Of a DNA stretch of 64,000 nt, positions 1 through 8,557 are shown one piece after another. The stretch's first letter is position 1. Each line of letters begins with the position of its first letter. Both the position numbers and the translations under genes were made by a program. The stretch comes from Micrococcales bacterium (GTDB lineage Bacteria > Actinomycetota > Actinomycetes > Actinomycetales > Cellulomonadaceae), in the NCBI GenBank assembly GCA_009785115.1, contig WQWY01000007.1:57075-121074 (forward strand), read 5' to 3'. A model generated the notes under the pieces. It had not been told where the DNA came from. It saw only the letters and a list, made by a program, of their open reading frames with translations, and searched no databases.

Positions 1-1
1 A

Positions 2-3000
2 GACACCTGGAACTACGCCATCCCCTTGGTAAGCAGCGTCGAGTCCCAGCTTCGCGATTTGGTTCAAGGCAGCACCCCTGAGGATCAGGGGCAGATTCGA
101 CTCGCTGTAGAAACCGTTGAAAATACTGGACAAATCCGCACCGACGTCCGGAAGCTGCTCGAACACTATTCAAAACGCGACTCGTCATCCTGGATGTACG
201 AGGGAGCCGCCCAGGGCGGCATGGGGATTGTAGTTCCTTCCTATTCTGGAGATAAAGAGAAGCGTCTGCCGCTGATTTTTCCACACAAAGCCACCCCTCG
301 ACTCAACCCGTCGCCTTCTCAACTTCTCATCGCAAGATATTCACCTGTTCCTTTCGTCGGTCGCGCAGGGTCGCGCGAACGTCTTGACCAGTGGCTGAAC
401 TCCTCGAGTCAGGTCTCGGTGGCGGTAATTGGAGGGAGAGGGGGCAGCGGAAAGACACGACTGGCTGTCGAGCTGTGCCGTGCCACCCCGCATCGCATTG
501 TCGGATTCCTTGCCCACGGCGCGAAAACGGAGCAAATCGAGCAGCTCGCCAATCTCGACCACTCCTGTCTCATCGTGGTGGACTATGCCGAGACAAGAAT
601 TGCATCCGTGGCCGATCTGCTCGAGACGGTAGCATACGACCGACCGTCCGAGAGCGGGCGGACGCGGGTGCTGCTCCTGGTGAGAAATCCCGAGAACTAC
701 CAAGCCTCAGAGTCCTCGCAAGCAGGGTCCCAGAACCGATGGAAAGATGCCGTACGTCCTAGGGATCTGTCTGCAGCAGCCTACGAGTTGCTCGAGGACG
801 CGACATGTCTCGTCCTCGAGAAAAATCCTCTCGACTCAGACGAGCGAAACGATCTCTTCATGAAAGCGATCGCCGAGTTTGCCGAACCCCTCGACGACGA
901 ATCGCCCGCAGCGAGCCCCGCTTCGTTGACGGCGAGCGACATGGCTCGCGACGAGAGACGCTACTCGGACCCGCTCTCCGTGCTCATCGCTGCCTTCTTG
1001 ACGGTGCGAGGAACTGCGCCAGAGGACAAGACTCTAAAATCATTGTATAACGAGATAATCATGCATGAGCACACGTACTGGAGCAGGATCGCCGAGACCG
1101 GAAGATACAAGCTCGAACTGACACCAGATGAACGAGAGGCAGCCGTCGCTCTGGCAACCTTGACCAACTATAGAACGCCGGATGAGGCCGAACAGCTTCT
1201 TAGGGCAGTGCCGATGCTTTCTGGCGAGACCATCACGCATCGACCGCGCATCAGACAATGGCTCGATCATCTCTACAGGCCGAACCTGACAGATGAGGAC
1301 ATAAATTTCTCGCAAAGCGACGGATATTGGTTTCCCTTGGAACCAGATCGTCTCGGTGAGCACTTGGTCATCCGCGCTCTCTTGAAAGATTCAAGCACGC
1401 TCGAGACGTACCGACCACTATTTGAGACTGTACTCGAAAAGAGTCGTGACGCTTCGCTTCTTGTACGCCCGGTCGAGACTCTCGCGCGGATATGGGAACA
1501 GCTCGGACAAGAATCAAGCCAGGGCCTTGGTGCAATTCTGAGCGATTGTTATCTAGGTCTGGTAGACACAGCGAACGCCCAAACTCACGAGCCCCTCATG
1601 CGTCCAGATGTAGAGAACAAAGAGAATGGCCTCCTGTTCGACGGTCTGCACGCACTGACGAACGCTGCTTTTCGCGACATAAAACTTCACATCTTGAAAG
1701 AATGTCAGGACCGTCTGGACCGTGGAAACCTGCTGGCACACCGTTTTGCGCTGCTGCTCTCCAGCTGTGTAGTTGATCGAAGCCGCGCATCTTTCGCATC
1801 GGATCCCACTCGACTCGAAGAACTTGCCGATGCACTGGACGCCCACTCACAGCGCCTTTACGAAGACAGAGACATCGCAGGAGCAATTGAATACAGCCTC
1901 GAAGCAGTCGATCGCTGGAGGAATGTCGTCGCCGAGGATTTTAGTCGGATAAAAAAATTGGTGGTCTCGTATCGCGAACTCGCTCATTATCTCTGGATTG
2001 GCGAGCGACCCTGGGAAGCGCAGACCGCTGCGAATGCGAGCATCGCCGAGTGGGAGAAGGTCGAGGATGACAGCGTTGAATGGATGACATGCCAAGCTGG
2101 CAACCTAGGGACACGCGCCAGAGTTTCACAGTCTTGGCAATTCGCAGAACAAATGACGGCCGAAGCTGTGCGGTTGCGACGCCGCGTCGTCGCCGAAGAA
2201 CCAGAGGTCCTCGAGTACCGTTCTGAACTCGCAAGTGCACTCAACTATCATGTAGGTTTCTTGATCAGCGGTCCATGGAAGGAGGGGAGCCCTGGCATTC
2301 CAACCGAAACCAGTCGACACGCAATCGCGTTGAAGTTCGCGAATGAAGCCATGGACATCTGGCAACAGTTGGCAGAAAAAGAATCGAGATACCGCCCTGC
2401 CTATGCTCGTGCGCTTGCTAATCACGCGCGCAGGATGAATCAACTGGGTATCAAAATGAACCAGTTGGCTCTCAAACGAACCGCTCTCGCTGCCAGTGCC
2501 CTCGCTGTTGAGACCGCCCGCGGTCTCGACCAGAACGACGTTACCCACATCCCGGTAATCGCTGGAGTTCTGGAAAAACACGCAAAAATACTCATTGAAT
2601 GCGCCAAATTCGATCCTGACCGCCCTGCAAACATGCTCAGAACAGAAGCGCTCGACTTTGCTCAACAGGCGGTTGATGAGTGGGACAGAGTCCCTGGGCA
2701 GCAACGTGGTCACGACCTAGGGCTCTCGGGAGCCCTGCTAACCTACCTAAAACTCAAGACCAGTCGCCGCAGAACCGCTAGCAAAGATGCTGAGCAACTA
2801 CAACAGGACCTTGTCTTGGCAGATTACATCGTTTCTCTGCGTGCCAAGCTCCCGTTGACGCTGAGAGAGAACCGTCTCCAACTTGTGGAGGCCACACAAC
2901 TCTACGCGACACTGTTGCGTCGCGCTGGATCTTACGATGCAGTGATTGACATCTCTCAAGACATCATCCAACATCTCGAGATTCTCGCCCAAACTGACCC

Positions 3001-3382
3001 GAAGTATCGTGGCATGCTTGCCGATGCGAAACGCCGTCGCGAAGAAGTCATCTGTGAGTACGAGGGTTCCTGGTCTCGAAGTCTCCACCGACTCTCTCGC
3101 CTCGACTCAAATGTATCACCGGCCAAGACCCAATCTCGTACATTAAGTGCCGAAATGAGCGAACTTTTCGCGGAGACTCGGAGAGTCGTCGAGAGCCTCA
3201 AGAAACCGACGCCGTTAGCCGCGGTGGCCCAGAGTATTATTTCTGTATTCGGGAGGTCCATAACTGATGACTGGGGCGGGTTCACCTCTTTCGGCAGATT
3301 TTTGCGTGAAGCCGTTCCCGAAGCAGATATACGCACTCAACCTCCTCCCGGATATGTCTATCCTTCCAGTTCCCAACTCTGA
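2..3382 (+). CDS. STAND-like P-loop ATPase with TPR-type helical repeats (5'-truncated by window edge)
   Basis: The frame is open to the first base of the window, so the true start probably lies upstream; a TTG at 26 is only the first possible start inside it. Counting from that TTG, a Walker A motif (GGRGGSGKT, residues 136-144) and a Walker B (CLIVVDYAE, 181-189) mark a STAND/AAA-type NTPase. After about residue 600 the protein becomes long alpha-helical sequence with TPR character. The last 40 residues, around GFTSFGRFLREAVPEA and ending near GYVYP, look like a small winged-helix (LOTUS-like) module, low confidence. STAND-TPR proteins act as ligand-triggered switches in signalling or phage defence; the specific role here is unknown. 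Base composition is more AT-rich than the core genes. Its 3' end overlaps the convergent HEPN gene by 25 bp. Confidence 0.8.
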   Translation, partial: DTWNYAIPLVSSVESQLRDLVQGSTPEDQGQIRLAVETVENTGQIRTDVRKLLEHYSKRDSSSWMYEGAAQGGMGIVVPSYSGDKEKRLPLIFPHKATPRLNPSPSQLLIARYSPVPFVGRAGSRERLDQWLNSSSQVSVAVIGGRGGSGKTRLAVELCRATPHRIVGFLAHGAKTEQIEQLANLDHSCLIVVDYAETRIASVADLLETVAYDRPSESGRTRVLLLVRNPENYQASESSQAGSQNRWKDAVRPRDLSAAAYELLEDATCLVLEKNPLDSDERNDLFMKAIAEFAEPLDDESPAASPASLTASDMARDERRYSDPLSVLIAAFLTVRGTAPEDKTLKSLYNEIIMHEHTYWSRIAETGRYKLELTPDEREAAVALATLTNYRTPDEAEQLLRAVPMLSGETITHRPRIRQWLDHLYRPNLTDEDINFSQSDGYWFPLEPDRLGEHLVIRALLKDSSTLETYRPLFETVLEKSRDASLLVRPVETLARIWEQLGQESSQGLGAILSDCYLGLVDTANAQTHEPLMRPDVENKENGLLFDGLHALTNAAFRDIKLHILKECQDRLDRGNLLAHRFALLLSSCVVDRSRASFASDPTRLEELADALDAHSQRLYEDRDIAGAIEYSLEAVDRWRNVVAEDFSRIKKLVVSYRELAHYLWIGERPWEAQTAANASIAEWEKVEDDSVEWMTCQAGNLGTRARVSQSWQFAEQMTAEAVRLRRRVVAEEPEVLEYRSELASALNYHVGFLISGPWKEGSPGIPTETSRHAIALKFANEAMDIWQQLAEKESRYRPAYARALANHARRMNQLGIKMNQLALKRTALAASALAVETARGLDQNDVTHIPVIAGVLEKHAKILIECAKFDPDRPANMLRTEALDFAQQAVDEWDRVPGQQRGHDLGLSGALLTYLKLKTSRRRTASKDAEQLQQDLVLADYIVSLRAKLPLTLRENRLQLVEATQLYATLLRRAGSYDAVIDISQDIIQHLEILAQTDPKYRGMLADAKRRREEVICEYEGSWSRSLHRLSRLDSNVSPAKTQSRTLSAEMSELFAETRRVVESLKKPTPLAAVAQSIISVFGRSITDDWGGFTSFGRFLREAVPEADIRTQPPPGYVYPSSSQL

Positions 3383-3852
3383 GGTTCGGTTCGGAAAACA
3401 GACATCTGACCGAGCATCTTGGCGGCAACGTCCACGATCGCCCGACATGAGGGCAGGTCGGCACGTACGTCGTCGGGGCTGGCAGAAAGCCCATCCAGGT
3501 AGTCGGCGGCGTTGCGGGCACGGCGAATCCGCTGGTAGGGGGCGAGGACGGAGCCGAGCGGCGGGTGGAGCTGGGCGCGTACGGCCTCGTAGACGCTGAG
3601 ATGTCCACCTTGCCTGGTCGGGCGGAGGCCTTGGGTGAGCAGCAGCGCTGTGAGTGCTTTGCGGTTGGCGGCGTGCAAGGCGTCGTAGGCCAGCTCAACG
3701 TCGCTCTCGGCCAGAGTCTCGGCTGACCTCAGATGGGTCCAAGCCCGGTCGAGCAACGCTTGCGCACCGTCGGTGTCCGGCGGCACCCGCTCCAATGCGC
3801 CGTCGGCAAGCAGCGCTTCGATCGTCATGCGGCCCTGGTTCCATGGGCTCAT
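3358..3852 (-). CDS. HEPN-domain toxin of an MNT/HEPN (type VII) toxin-antitoxin pair
   Basis: A 164-residue, mostly helical protein. The stretch PYQRIRRARNAADY carries R113-N114 followed four residues later by Y118, matching the HEPN active-site pattern R-x4-6-H/Y of the predicted RNase toxins. The start codon overlaps the stop of the upstream nucleotidyltransferase (ATGA), so the two are translationally coupled, the standard arrangement of MntA/HepT modules. In characterised pairs the nucleotidyltransferase AMPylates a Tyr of the HEPN protein near this motif and silences it. Here Y118 stands where many HEPN toxins have His, so RNase activity is not assured. The 3' end overlaps the convergent ATPase gene. 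Confidence 0.75.
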   Translation of the reverse strand: MSPWNQGRMTIEALLADGALERVPPDTDGAQALLDRAWTHLRSAETLAESDVELAYDALHAANRKALTALLLTQGLRPTRQGGHLSVYEAVRAQLHPPLGSVLAPYQRIRRARNAADYLDGLSASPDDVRADLPSCRAIVDVAAKMLGQMSVFRTEPQSWELEG

Positions 3853-4439
3853 GGCGTCGGTTCCTCGACCAGGTCGAGCTCTACGAGGGGTCGAGAGCGG
3901 ACCTGCGTCACGAACGGGTCGGCTGCGCCCCGCCAGCGCTCGGGGGTGACGTAGGTGACGTTGACCTCGCGGCTCAGCCGGGTCTCGATGCCCGCGAGCG
4001 CGTCATCGACGGCGCGGCGCGACGGGTGACCGACGAGGAGGAGGTCGATGTCACCAGGCGGCGGGCCTGGTTCGCCGTGGTAGCGGGCCGCCCATGAGCC
4101 GTGGACATAGCCTGTGTCGATGCCGTCGAGGCCGATCAGTGCCTGTTCCAGCAGGCGCGCCGGACCGTAGGTGACTACTAGAAGCTGCCGCAACGGTGCG
4201 GTCGCCGGGTTGTCCGTCGCGGGACTGAGCACCACGGCCCGGCCGACCCGCTCCCCCGCCAAGAACCCCGCGTCGAGCAGCCGACGCACCTCGCGCGAGA
4301 CCGTGGGCTCTGGGGTGTCGAGCAAGCGGGCAAGGTCGGCCGCTGTCACCGGCTTCGTCGCGGTGAGCACGTGCAACAACAGCCGAGCCTGGAGCGCGGA
4401 ACGGAAGATCGGCACCAACGCCGGCGCCTCTGTTCTCAT
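3849..4439 (-). CDS. Winged-helix/minimal nucleotidyltransferase antitoxin (MntA-type)
   Basis: A 196-residue protein with two parts: an N-terminal winged helix-turn-helix (about residues 15-75, recognition region TPEPTVSREVRRL) and a C-terminal MNT fold with the GS motif (G114-S115) and catalytic D130 and D132 in GDIDLLLVG. The family transfers NMP, usually AMP, onto its HEPN partner encoded directly downstream. I chose the ATG at 4439 rather than upstream in-frame starts because the conserved family N-terminus begins there and a TATCAT -10 box sits 7 nt upstream, predicting a leaderless mRNA. The fused DNA-binding domain suggests that this antitoxin also autoregulates the pair through the palindrome in its promoter. 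Confidence 0.8.
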   Translation of the reverse strand: MRTEAPALVPIFRSALQARLLLHVLTATKPVTAADLARLLDTPEPTVSREVRRLLDAGFLAGERVGRAVVLSPATDNPATAPLRQLLVVTYGPARLLEQALIGLDGIDTGYVHGSWAARYHGEPGPPPGDIDLLLVGHPSRRAVDDALAGIETRLSREVNVTYVTPERWRGAADPFVTQVRSRPLVELDLVEEPTP

Positions 4440-4446
4440 ATAACGC

Positions 4447-4474
4447 ATGATATCACTCGTCAAACGAGTGTCTC
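4447..4474 (-). promoter_or_regulatory. Promoter with palindromic operator for the MNT/HEPN pair
   Basis: On the minus strand a -10 box TATCAT (4447-4452) lies 7 nt before the ATG, with a weak -35 (GAGACA, 4469-4474). Between them a perfect 7-bp inverted repeat, CACTCGT-caa-ACGAGTG (4454-4470), fills the spacer, the classical position for a repressor site. The winged-helix antitoxin is the likely binder (inference). Confidence 0.55.
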
Positions 4475-4598
4475 GGGAGTGAGTGTCGGCCGCGCGGACG
4501 GCAGTACGTCGGGTATCGATGCTCATCAACATGCATCTGACGCTACTCACCACTACCGACACGACCTTCACGAACCATCAGACGTGGGCCGACCTTCG

Positions 4599-4619
4599 CA
4601 CCTGTCTGCTGCACAGGTG
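4599..4619 (-). terminator. Possible terminator hairpin after the metallophosphoesterase gene
   Basis: A 7-bp perfect inverted repeat (CACCTGT/ACAGGTG) with a 7-nt loop lies 28 bp beyond the phosphoesterase stop. There is no U-tract. The remaining bases between the two genes show no coding signal. Confidence 0.3.
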
Positions 4620-4646
4620 GACAGCAAGGCATATCGAGCACCGTGG

Positions 4647-6434
4647 TCAGTAGCCGCCGGTCGGTTCGGGGGCTGGGGTCTGGAGGCCGGAGGGGTCGAT
4701 GGGCGGCCAGGGCTGGGGGTCTTCGACGGTCGCGGAGCCGTCGGGGTGGATCTGGACCACCTGCCAGGTGATGAAGGCTCGGGTCGTCGGGTCCCACTGG
4801 AGCACGGTCATCTCGGCCGTGCCGCTCAGTGGCCCCAGGGTGACCTCGCCGGCCACGGCCCCGCCTGAGGAGGCCGAGATGTAACGGATGCCGCTGCCCA
4901 CCTGTATGGGGTCGGTGCGTGTGTGCATGTGCCCGCTCAGCGACACCGGGGCGCACCCGCGCTCCAGGCTCGGGGTCGCGACCCTCGGGTTGTGGACGAG
5001 CAGCACGTCGACGCCGCGAGCCCTGCACGCCTGGTCAGCGATCCGCGCCCCGGCCTGTGCCTCGGTCTCGTCGCGGGTCGAGGCGCTCTGGCCGAACAGG
5101 GTCTGGTTCGGGTCGGCGTCACCGAAGAACCTGATGCCTCCCACGCTGACCACCGACCCCGACAGGACCGTCGCCCCGGCGCGAGCGTAGGCGCGGGTCG
5201 TGGTCCGTGAGTCGTGGTTGCCAGCGACAGCGACCAGCCGCACCCGGTCCGGGATCGCGCGGGCGAACGTCTGCACGCACTGTTCCTCGACCGAGGTGCC
5301 GTTGATCGTGGTGTCCCCGGCGTCGATCACGACGCGGGCGTCGGACAACCTCACCAGGGTGCTGATGACGCGCGCCATCCCGACGTTGCAGTGCAGGTCA
5401 GAGACGAGCACGACGGTGACGGGCTTGGCCGTCGGGCTCGCGGTGGCCGACCCGGGCCGAGGGGAGGCAGCCTGCTCCGGCTGGGCAGGAGCAGCCGGCT
5501 GGGCCGGGGTACCCACCTGTGCCGGGGTCTGTGTCTGGGGCGAGGTGCCTGGCTCATCGAGGACGTCCGGCTGGTCGGGCACCTGCGGCTCCGTCTGACC
5601 GGTCTCGGGTACCTGGGTGCGTGCGGCGAGCTCGCTCCTGGCCTCGTAGCCAGACCAGGCGATCTCCAGGGCCTCTTGGGCGCCGTCGTAGAACTCGTCG
5701 TTCTGCCTGATCGTGGTGATGACCATGGCCGAGTAGGTGTCGATGATGCCGCCCAGCCGCCCCGTGATCCGCGCACCCTCCAGCGCGGTGCCCTCGAACA
5801 CCGGTGACGCCTCCGTGCCCGAGAGGTTCGGGCGGTCTCTCGGCGCCAGCGAGCTGGTCAGCACCGTGGCCCCGAGCAGGACGATCATGGTGCTCGCGAC
5901 GAGCACCCGGGCGCGCGGGCGCAGCCCGACCACCAGCTCTTCACGGCGCTGAGGCCCGAGCATCCTGCGCAGGACGACCCAGGTCGCGACGAGCACCACC
6001 AGAGCCCCCACGGTGCGCCAGGCGGCGTCGATCACCAGCGCGACCGCGACCGAGCGGATCTCCGTGCTCAGGCCGGTGAACAGCCCGACGTACTGGTCGA
6101 GATCCTCTTGCAGGGCGATCAGCGTCTCCGCCTGACCGACCCCGGTGGCGTCCTGCGGGATCTCCTGCACCACCGCGCGGACCCCGAGGGTGAGCGGCAT
6201 CGGAGAGTCGACCTGCAGCGTCCCCAGCGGGCCGACGTCCAGAGTCATCGTGGAGTCGGTGGTCACGTCGAAGCGTGCCTCGTGCGGGCCGATCGCCCCC
6301 CGGGTGGTCGCGGTGGTCACCCCGAAGACCAGGGACGTCACGATCACCACGAGCACACCCACGGCGTGCCAGAACCACCAGGACACCGCGTGTCGCGGCC
6401 TCCCGGTGGCGCGTCGCCAGCGGAGTCTGGTCAT
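4647..6434 (-). CDS. Membrane-anchored calcineurin-like metallophosphoesterase
   Basis: A 595-residue protein. Hydrophobic helices at about 22-42, 140-156 and 177-196 anchor it, and a Pro/Gln/Ala-rich linker (about 275-335) leads to a C-terminal metallophosphoesterase domain. All metal-binding blocks are visible in order: SDLH (D346, H348), GDTT (near 373), GNHD (405-408), VHNP and a final GHMH. This is a complete dinuclear-metal phosphoesterase, likely facing outward, with substrate unknown. A TACGCT box ends 8 nt before the ATG, so transcription may start at or next to the start codon. Confidence 0.85.
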   Translation of the reverse strand: MTRLRWRRATGRPRHAVSWWFWHAVGVLVVIVTSLVFGVTTATTRGAIGPHEARFDVTTDSTMTLDVGPLGTLQVDSPMPLTLGVRAVVQEIPQDATGVGQAETLIALQEDLDQYVGLFTGLSTEIRSVAVALVIDAAWRTVGALVVLVATWVVLRRMLGPQRREELVVGLRPRARVLVASTMIVLLGATVLTSSLAPRDRPNLSGTEASPVFEGTALEGARITGRLGGIIDTYSAMVITTIRQNDEFYDGAQEALEIAWSGYEARSELAARTQVPETGQTEPQVPDQPDVLDEPGTSPQTQTPAQVGTPAQPAAPAQPEQAASPRPGSATASPTAKPVTVVLVSDLHCNVGMARVISTLVRLSDARVVIDAGDTTINGTSVEEQCVQTFARAIPDRVRLVAVAGNHDSRTTTRAYARAGATVLSGSVVSVGGIRFFGDADPNQTLFGQSASTRDETEAQAGARIADQACRARGVDVLLVHNPRVATPSLERGCAPVSLSGHMHTRTDPIQVGSGIRYISASSGGAVAGEVTLGPLSGTAEMTVLQWDPTTRAFITWQVVQIHPDGSATVEDPQPWPPIDPSGLQTPAPEPTGGY

Positions 6435-6488
6435 GATCGACCAGCGTAGGACGCTTCCGCCGGTCCTGTCCGTGGGGAGCGGCCAGAC

Positions 6489-7121
6489 TCACAGGTCCAG
6501 CGGACGGTTCTTGCCCAGCCCGCCGAGGAACGACGGGCCTGAGAGCGCGAGCTCTTCGGCGTACTCCTCGGCCCAGCCGCCGAAGGGCCGGACCGCGAGC
6601 GCCTCGTTGGACATCCGGGGGTCGGTGGTGAGCTCGGTGACGCAGAACGAGGGGATCGCCAGGTTCGTCACCGGCCCGCCACGCTCCACCTCCGCGATCG
6701 TCAGCGGCGCGTTGGCGGCCAGGAACTCGTCGAGCACCCAGCCGTCCTCGCCCAACCAGACGGCGTGACGCAGCTTGGCGACCCGGTGACCGCCGCGCAG
6801 CACCATCTGGATCGCGACCTCGGGCTCGATCTGCCGCTCCGCCTCGTACCGGGTGCCCTCGACCATGGGGCCCTTGACGGTCACCGCGGCGAAGTCGACC
6901 TCGGCGGCGTGCTCACGCAGCAGGCTCTCCTCGTCCATGTCCAGGTCGAGGGTCGCCCGCTGCGTCGGCGCCTGGGTGCGCACACGCAGCGCATAGCCCC
7001 CGTCCGAGAGGAAGTAGCTCTGCACGATGAGCATCGGCGCGTCGTCGAGCAGGTGAGGCGGGGCGTCCCGCACCAGGAAGCGCCGCTCGAACTCGAAGTC
7101 GCCGTTCCCGCTGTCGCTCAC
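6489..7121 (-). CDS. CYTH domain protein
   Basis: A 210-residue protein with the N-terminal signature FEFERRFLV of CYTH proteins (ExExK-type metal-triphosphate tunnel; here the last position is Arg), then alternating charged strands with conserved basic and acidic residues (RVRT, DLDMDEE, GTRYEAERQIE, KLRHAVW). CYTH enzymes act on triphosphates such as thiamine triphosphate, inorganic triphosphate or ATP. The exact substrate cannot be read from sequence. Start is GTG with a GAAGGAG Shine-Dalgarno. It is transcribed divergently from the Nudix gene. Confidence 0.8.
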   Translation of the reverse strand: MSDSGNGDFEFERRFLVRDAPPHLLDDAPMLIVQSYFLSDGGYALRVRTQAPTQRATLDLDMDEESLLREHAAEVDFAAVTVKGPMVEGTRYEAERQIEPEVAIQMVLRGGHRVAKLRHAVWLGEDGWVLDEFLAANAPLTIAEVERGGPVTNLAIPSFCVTELTTDPRMSNEALAVRPFGGWAEEYAEELALSGPSFLGGLGKNRPLDL

Positions 7122-7144
7122 GGTGCTCTCCTTCGCTCGTCGTC

Positions 7145-7173
7145 ATGACGATGCTACGCCCGGGGGCGATAAT
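7145..7173 (+). promoter_or_regulatory. Promoter of the Nudix gene (leaderless)
   Basis: ATGACG (7145-7150), a 17-nt spacer and GATAAT (7168-7173) place the transcription start on the GTG at 7180. This supports that GTG as the start codon over the upstream in-frame GTG at 7123. Confidence 0.5.
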
Positions 7174-7179
7174 CCCCAG

Positions 7180-7680
7180 GTGCCCCACCGCTACGCCGAC
7201 GACGACCACCTCTCCGGCCGGACCCTGCTGGTCGCCGCCGCCTACGTGGTGCTGCGTCGAGAGGACGAGGTGCTGCTCCAGCGCCGGGCTGGCACCGGCT
7301 ACCGCGACGGGCACTGGGCGGTGGTCGCCGGGCACGTCGACCCTGGCGAGTCGGTGGTCGAGGCCGCGCTCCGCGAGGTGCGCGAGGAGGCCGGGGTCGA
7401 GGTGGCCGCCGACGACCTCGTGCCGCTCACCGCCGTCCACCGGTACTGGCCCGGCGCGGGCGTGGTGGAGCAGCGCATCGACATGTTCTTCACGGCCTCG
7501 CGCTGGGCGGGCCAGGTGCGGCTGACCGAGCCTGACAAGGCCGACGCGATGGGCTGGTACCGGCTGGGAGCCCTTCCCGAGCCCGTGGTCCCGCACGAGC
7601 GACGGGTGCTCGACGCCCTGGCCTCCGGCGAGCCCTTGTCACCGGTGCTGGTCTGGCGCACAGACACCGCCGAGCCCTGA
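7180..7680 (+). CDS. Nudix hydrolase
   Basis: A 166-residue single Nudix domain. The Nudix box is visible as GHVDPGESVVEAALREVREEAGV, carrying the GX5EX7REUXEEXGU catalytic pattern with the Mg-binding REVREE core. The N-terminal block TLLVAAAYVVLRREDEVLLQRR is typical of the NTP-sanitising or nucleotide-sugar branch. The family cleaves a nucleoside diphosphate linked to another moiety; the substrate is undetermined. A longer reading from the GTG at 7123 would start 1 bp from the divergent CYTH start and is less likely. Confidence 0.85.
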   Translation: MPHRYADDDHLSGRTLLVAAAYVVLRREDEVLLQRRAGTGYRDGHWAVVAGHVDPGESVVEAALREVREEAGVEVAADDLVPLTAVHRYWPGAGVVEQRIDMFFTASRWAGQVRLTEPDKADAMGWYRLGALPEPVVPHERRVLDALASGEPLSPVLVWRTDTAEP

Positions 7681-7756
7681 TCCGCACCAACCCCTCACAC
7701 CTGCCTGAGCCTGGCCTCACGACCACGCGTAACCTGGGGCTCGAGGTGATGGACAG

Positions 7757-8557
7757 GTGAGAAACCGATCGGTGCGCGCACCGGCCGTGGCGGGCTCCTT
7801 CTACCCCGCCGACCCGCGCGAGCTCAGCGAGCAGGTAGACCTCCTGCTGGCGACAGCACCCGTGCCCGCGCCAGGGTCGCCGCGCCCGGGTGCGGTGATC
7901 GTCCCGCACGCCGGGTACGTCTACTCGGGGACGACGGCGGCGCTGGCGTACACCCGGCTCACCGGGGCGGACGTCGACAAGGTGGTCGTCGTCGGGCCCA
8001 CCCACCGCGTCCCGGTGCTCGGGGTGGCTCTGCCGACGGCTGGCGCGTTCGACACCCCCCTGGGCCAGATGCCGGTGTGGCCGCAGGCCCGCACGACGCT
8101 CACCCACCTGCCGTGGGTGACGGTCGACGGGGCCACCCACCGCGACGAGCACGCCATCGAGGTTCAGCTGCCGTTCCTGCAGCGTGTGATCGGTGACGTC
8201 GACATCGTGCCGCTCAATGCCGGGGACGCCAGCGCCGACCAGGTCGCTGACGTCATCGAGGCGCTGTGGGACTCTCCTCGCACGCTGGTGGTCATCAGCT
8301 CTGACCTGTCGCACTACCTGACCTACGAGCAGGCGCAGGAGCACGACGCCGCGACCATCGACCAGATCATGACGCTGGCCGGCCCGCTCGACCACAGCCA
8401 GGCGTGCGGCGCGACCCCGATCAACGGGATGCTCACCGTGGCCCGTCGCCGTGGGCTGGTGCCCCACCTGCTGGGAGCGTGCAACTCCGGGGACACGGCC
8501 GGGCGGCGCGACCGGGTGGTCGGCTACTGCGCGGTGGCGTTCGAGGGGCCGTCGTGA
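7757..8557 (+). CDS. amrB: AmmeMemoRadiSam system protein B (Memo family)
   Basis: A 266-residue Memo-family protein: N-terminus VRAPAVAGSFYP, then the conserved HAGYVYSG block, PTHR, the DEHAIEVQLPFLQ motif, and SSDLSHY. These supply the His/Asp/Cys cluster resembling extradiol dioxygenases. It is the first gene of a three-gene operon with the AMMECR1 and radical-SAM proteins, each overlapping the next by 4 bp (GTGA). The reaction of the trio is not established; Memo family members have been implicated in redox and copper-related functions. A GAGGTGA ribosome-binding site precedes the GTG start. Confidence 0.9.
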   Translation: MRNRSVRAPAVAGSFYPADPRELSEQVDLLLATAPVPAPGSPRPGAVIVPHAGYVYSGTTAALAYTRLTGADVDKVVVVGPTHRVPVLGVALPTAGAFDTPLGQMPVWPQARTTLTHLPWVTVDGATHRDEHAIEVQLPFLQRVIGDVDIVPLNAGDASADQVADVIEALWDSPRTLVVISSDLSHYLTYEQAQEHDAATIDQIMTLAGPLDHSQACGATPINGMLTVARRRGLVPHLLGACNSGDTAGRRDRVVGYCAVAFEGPS

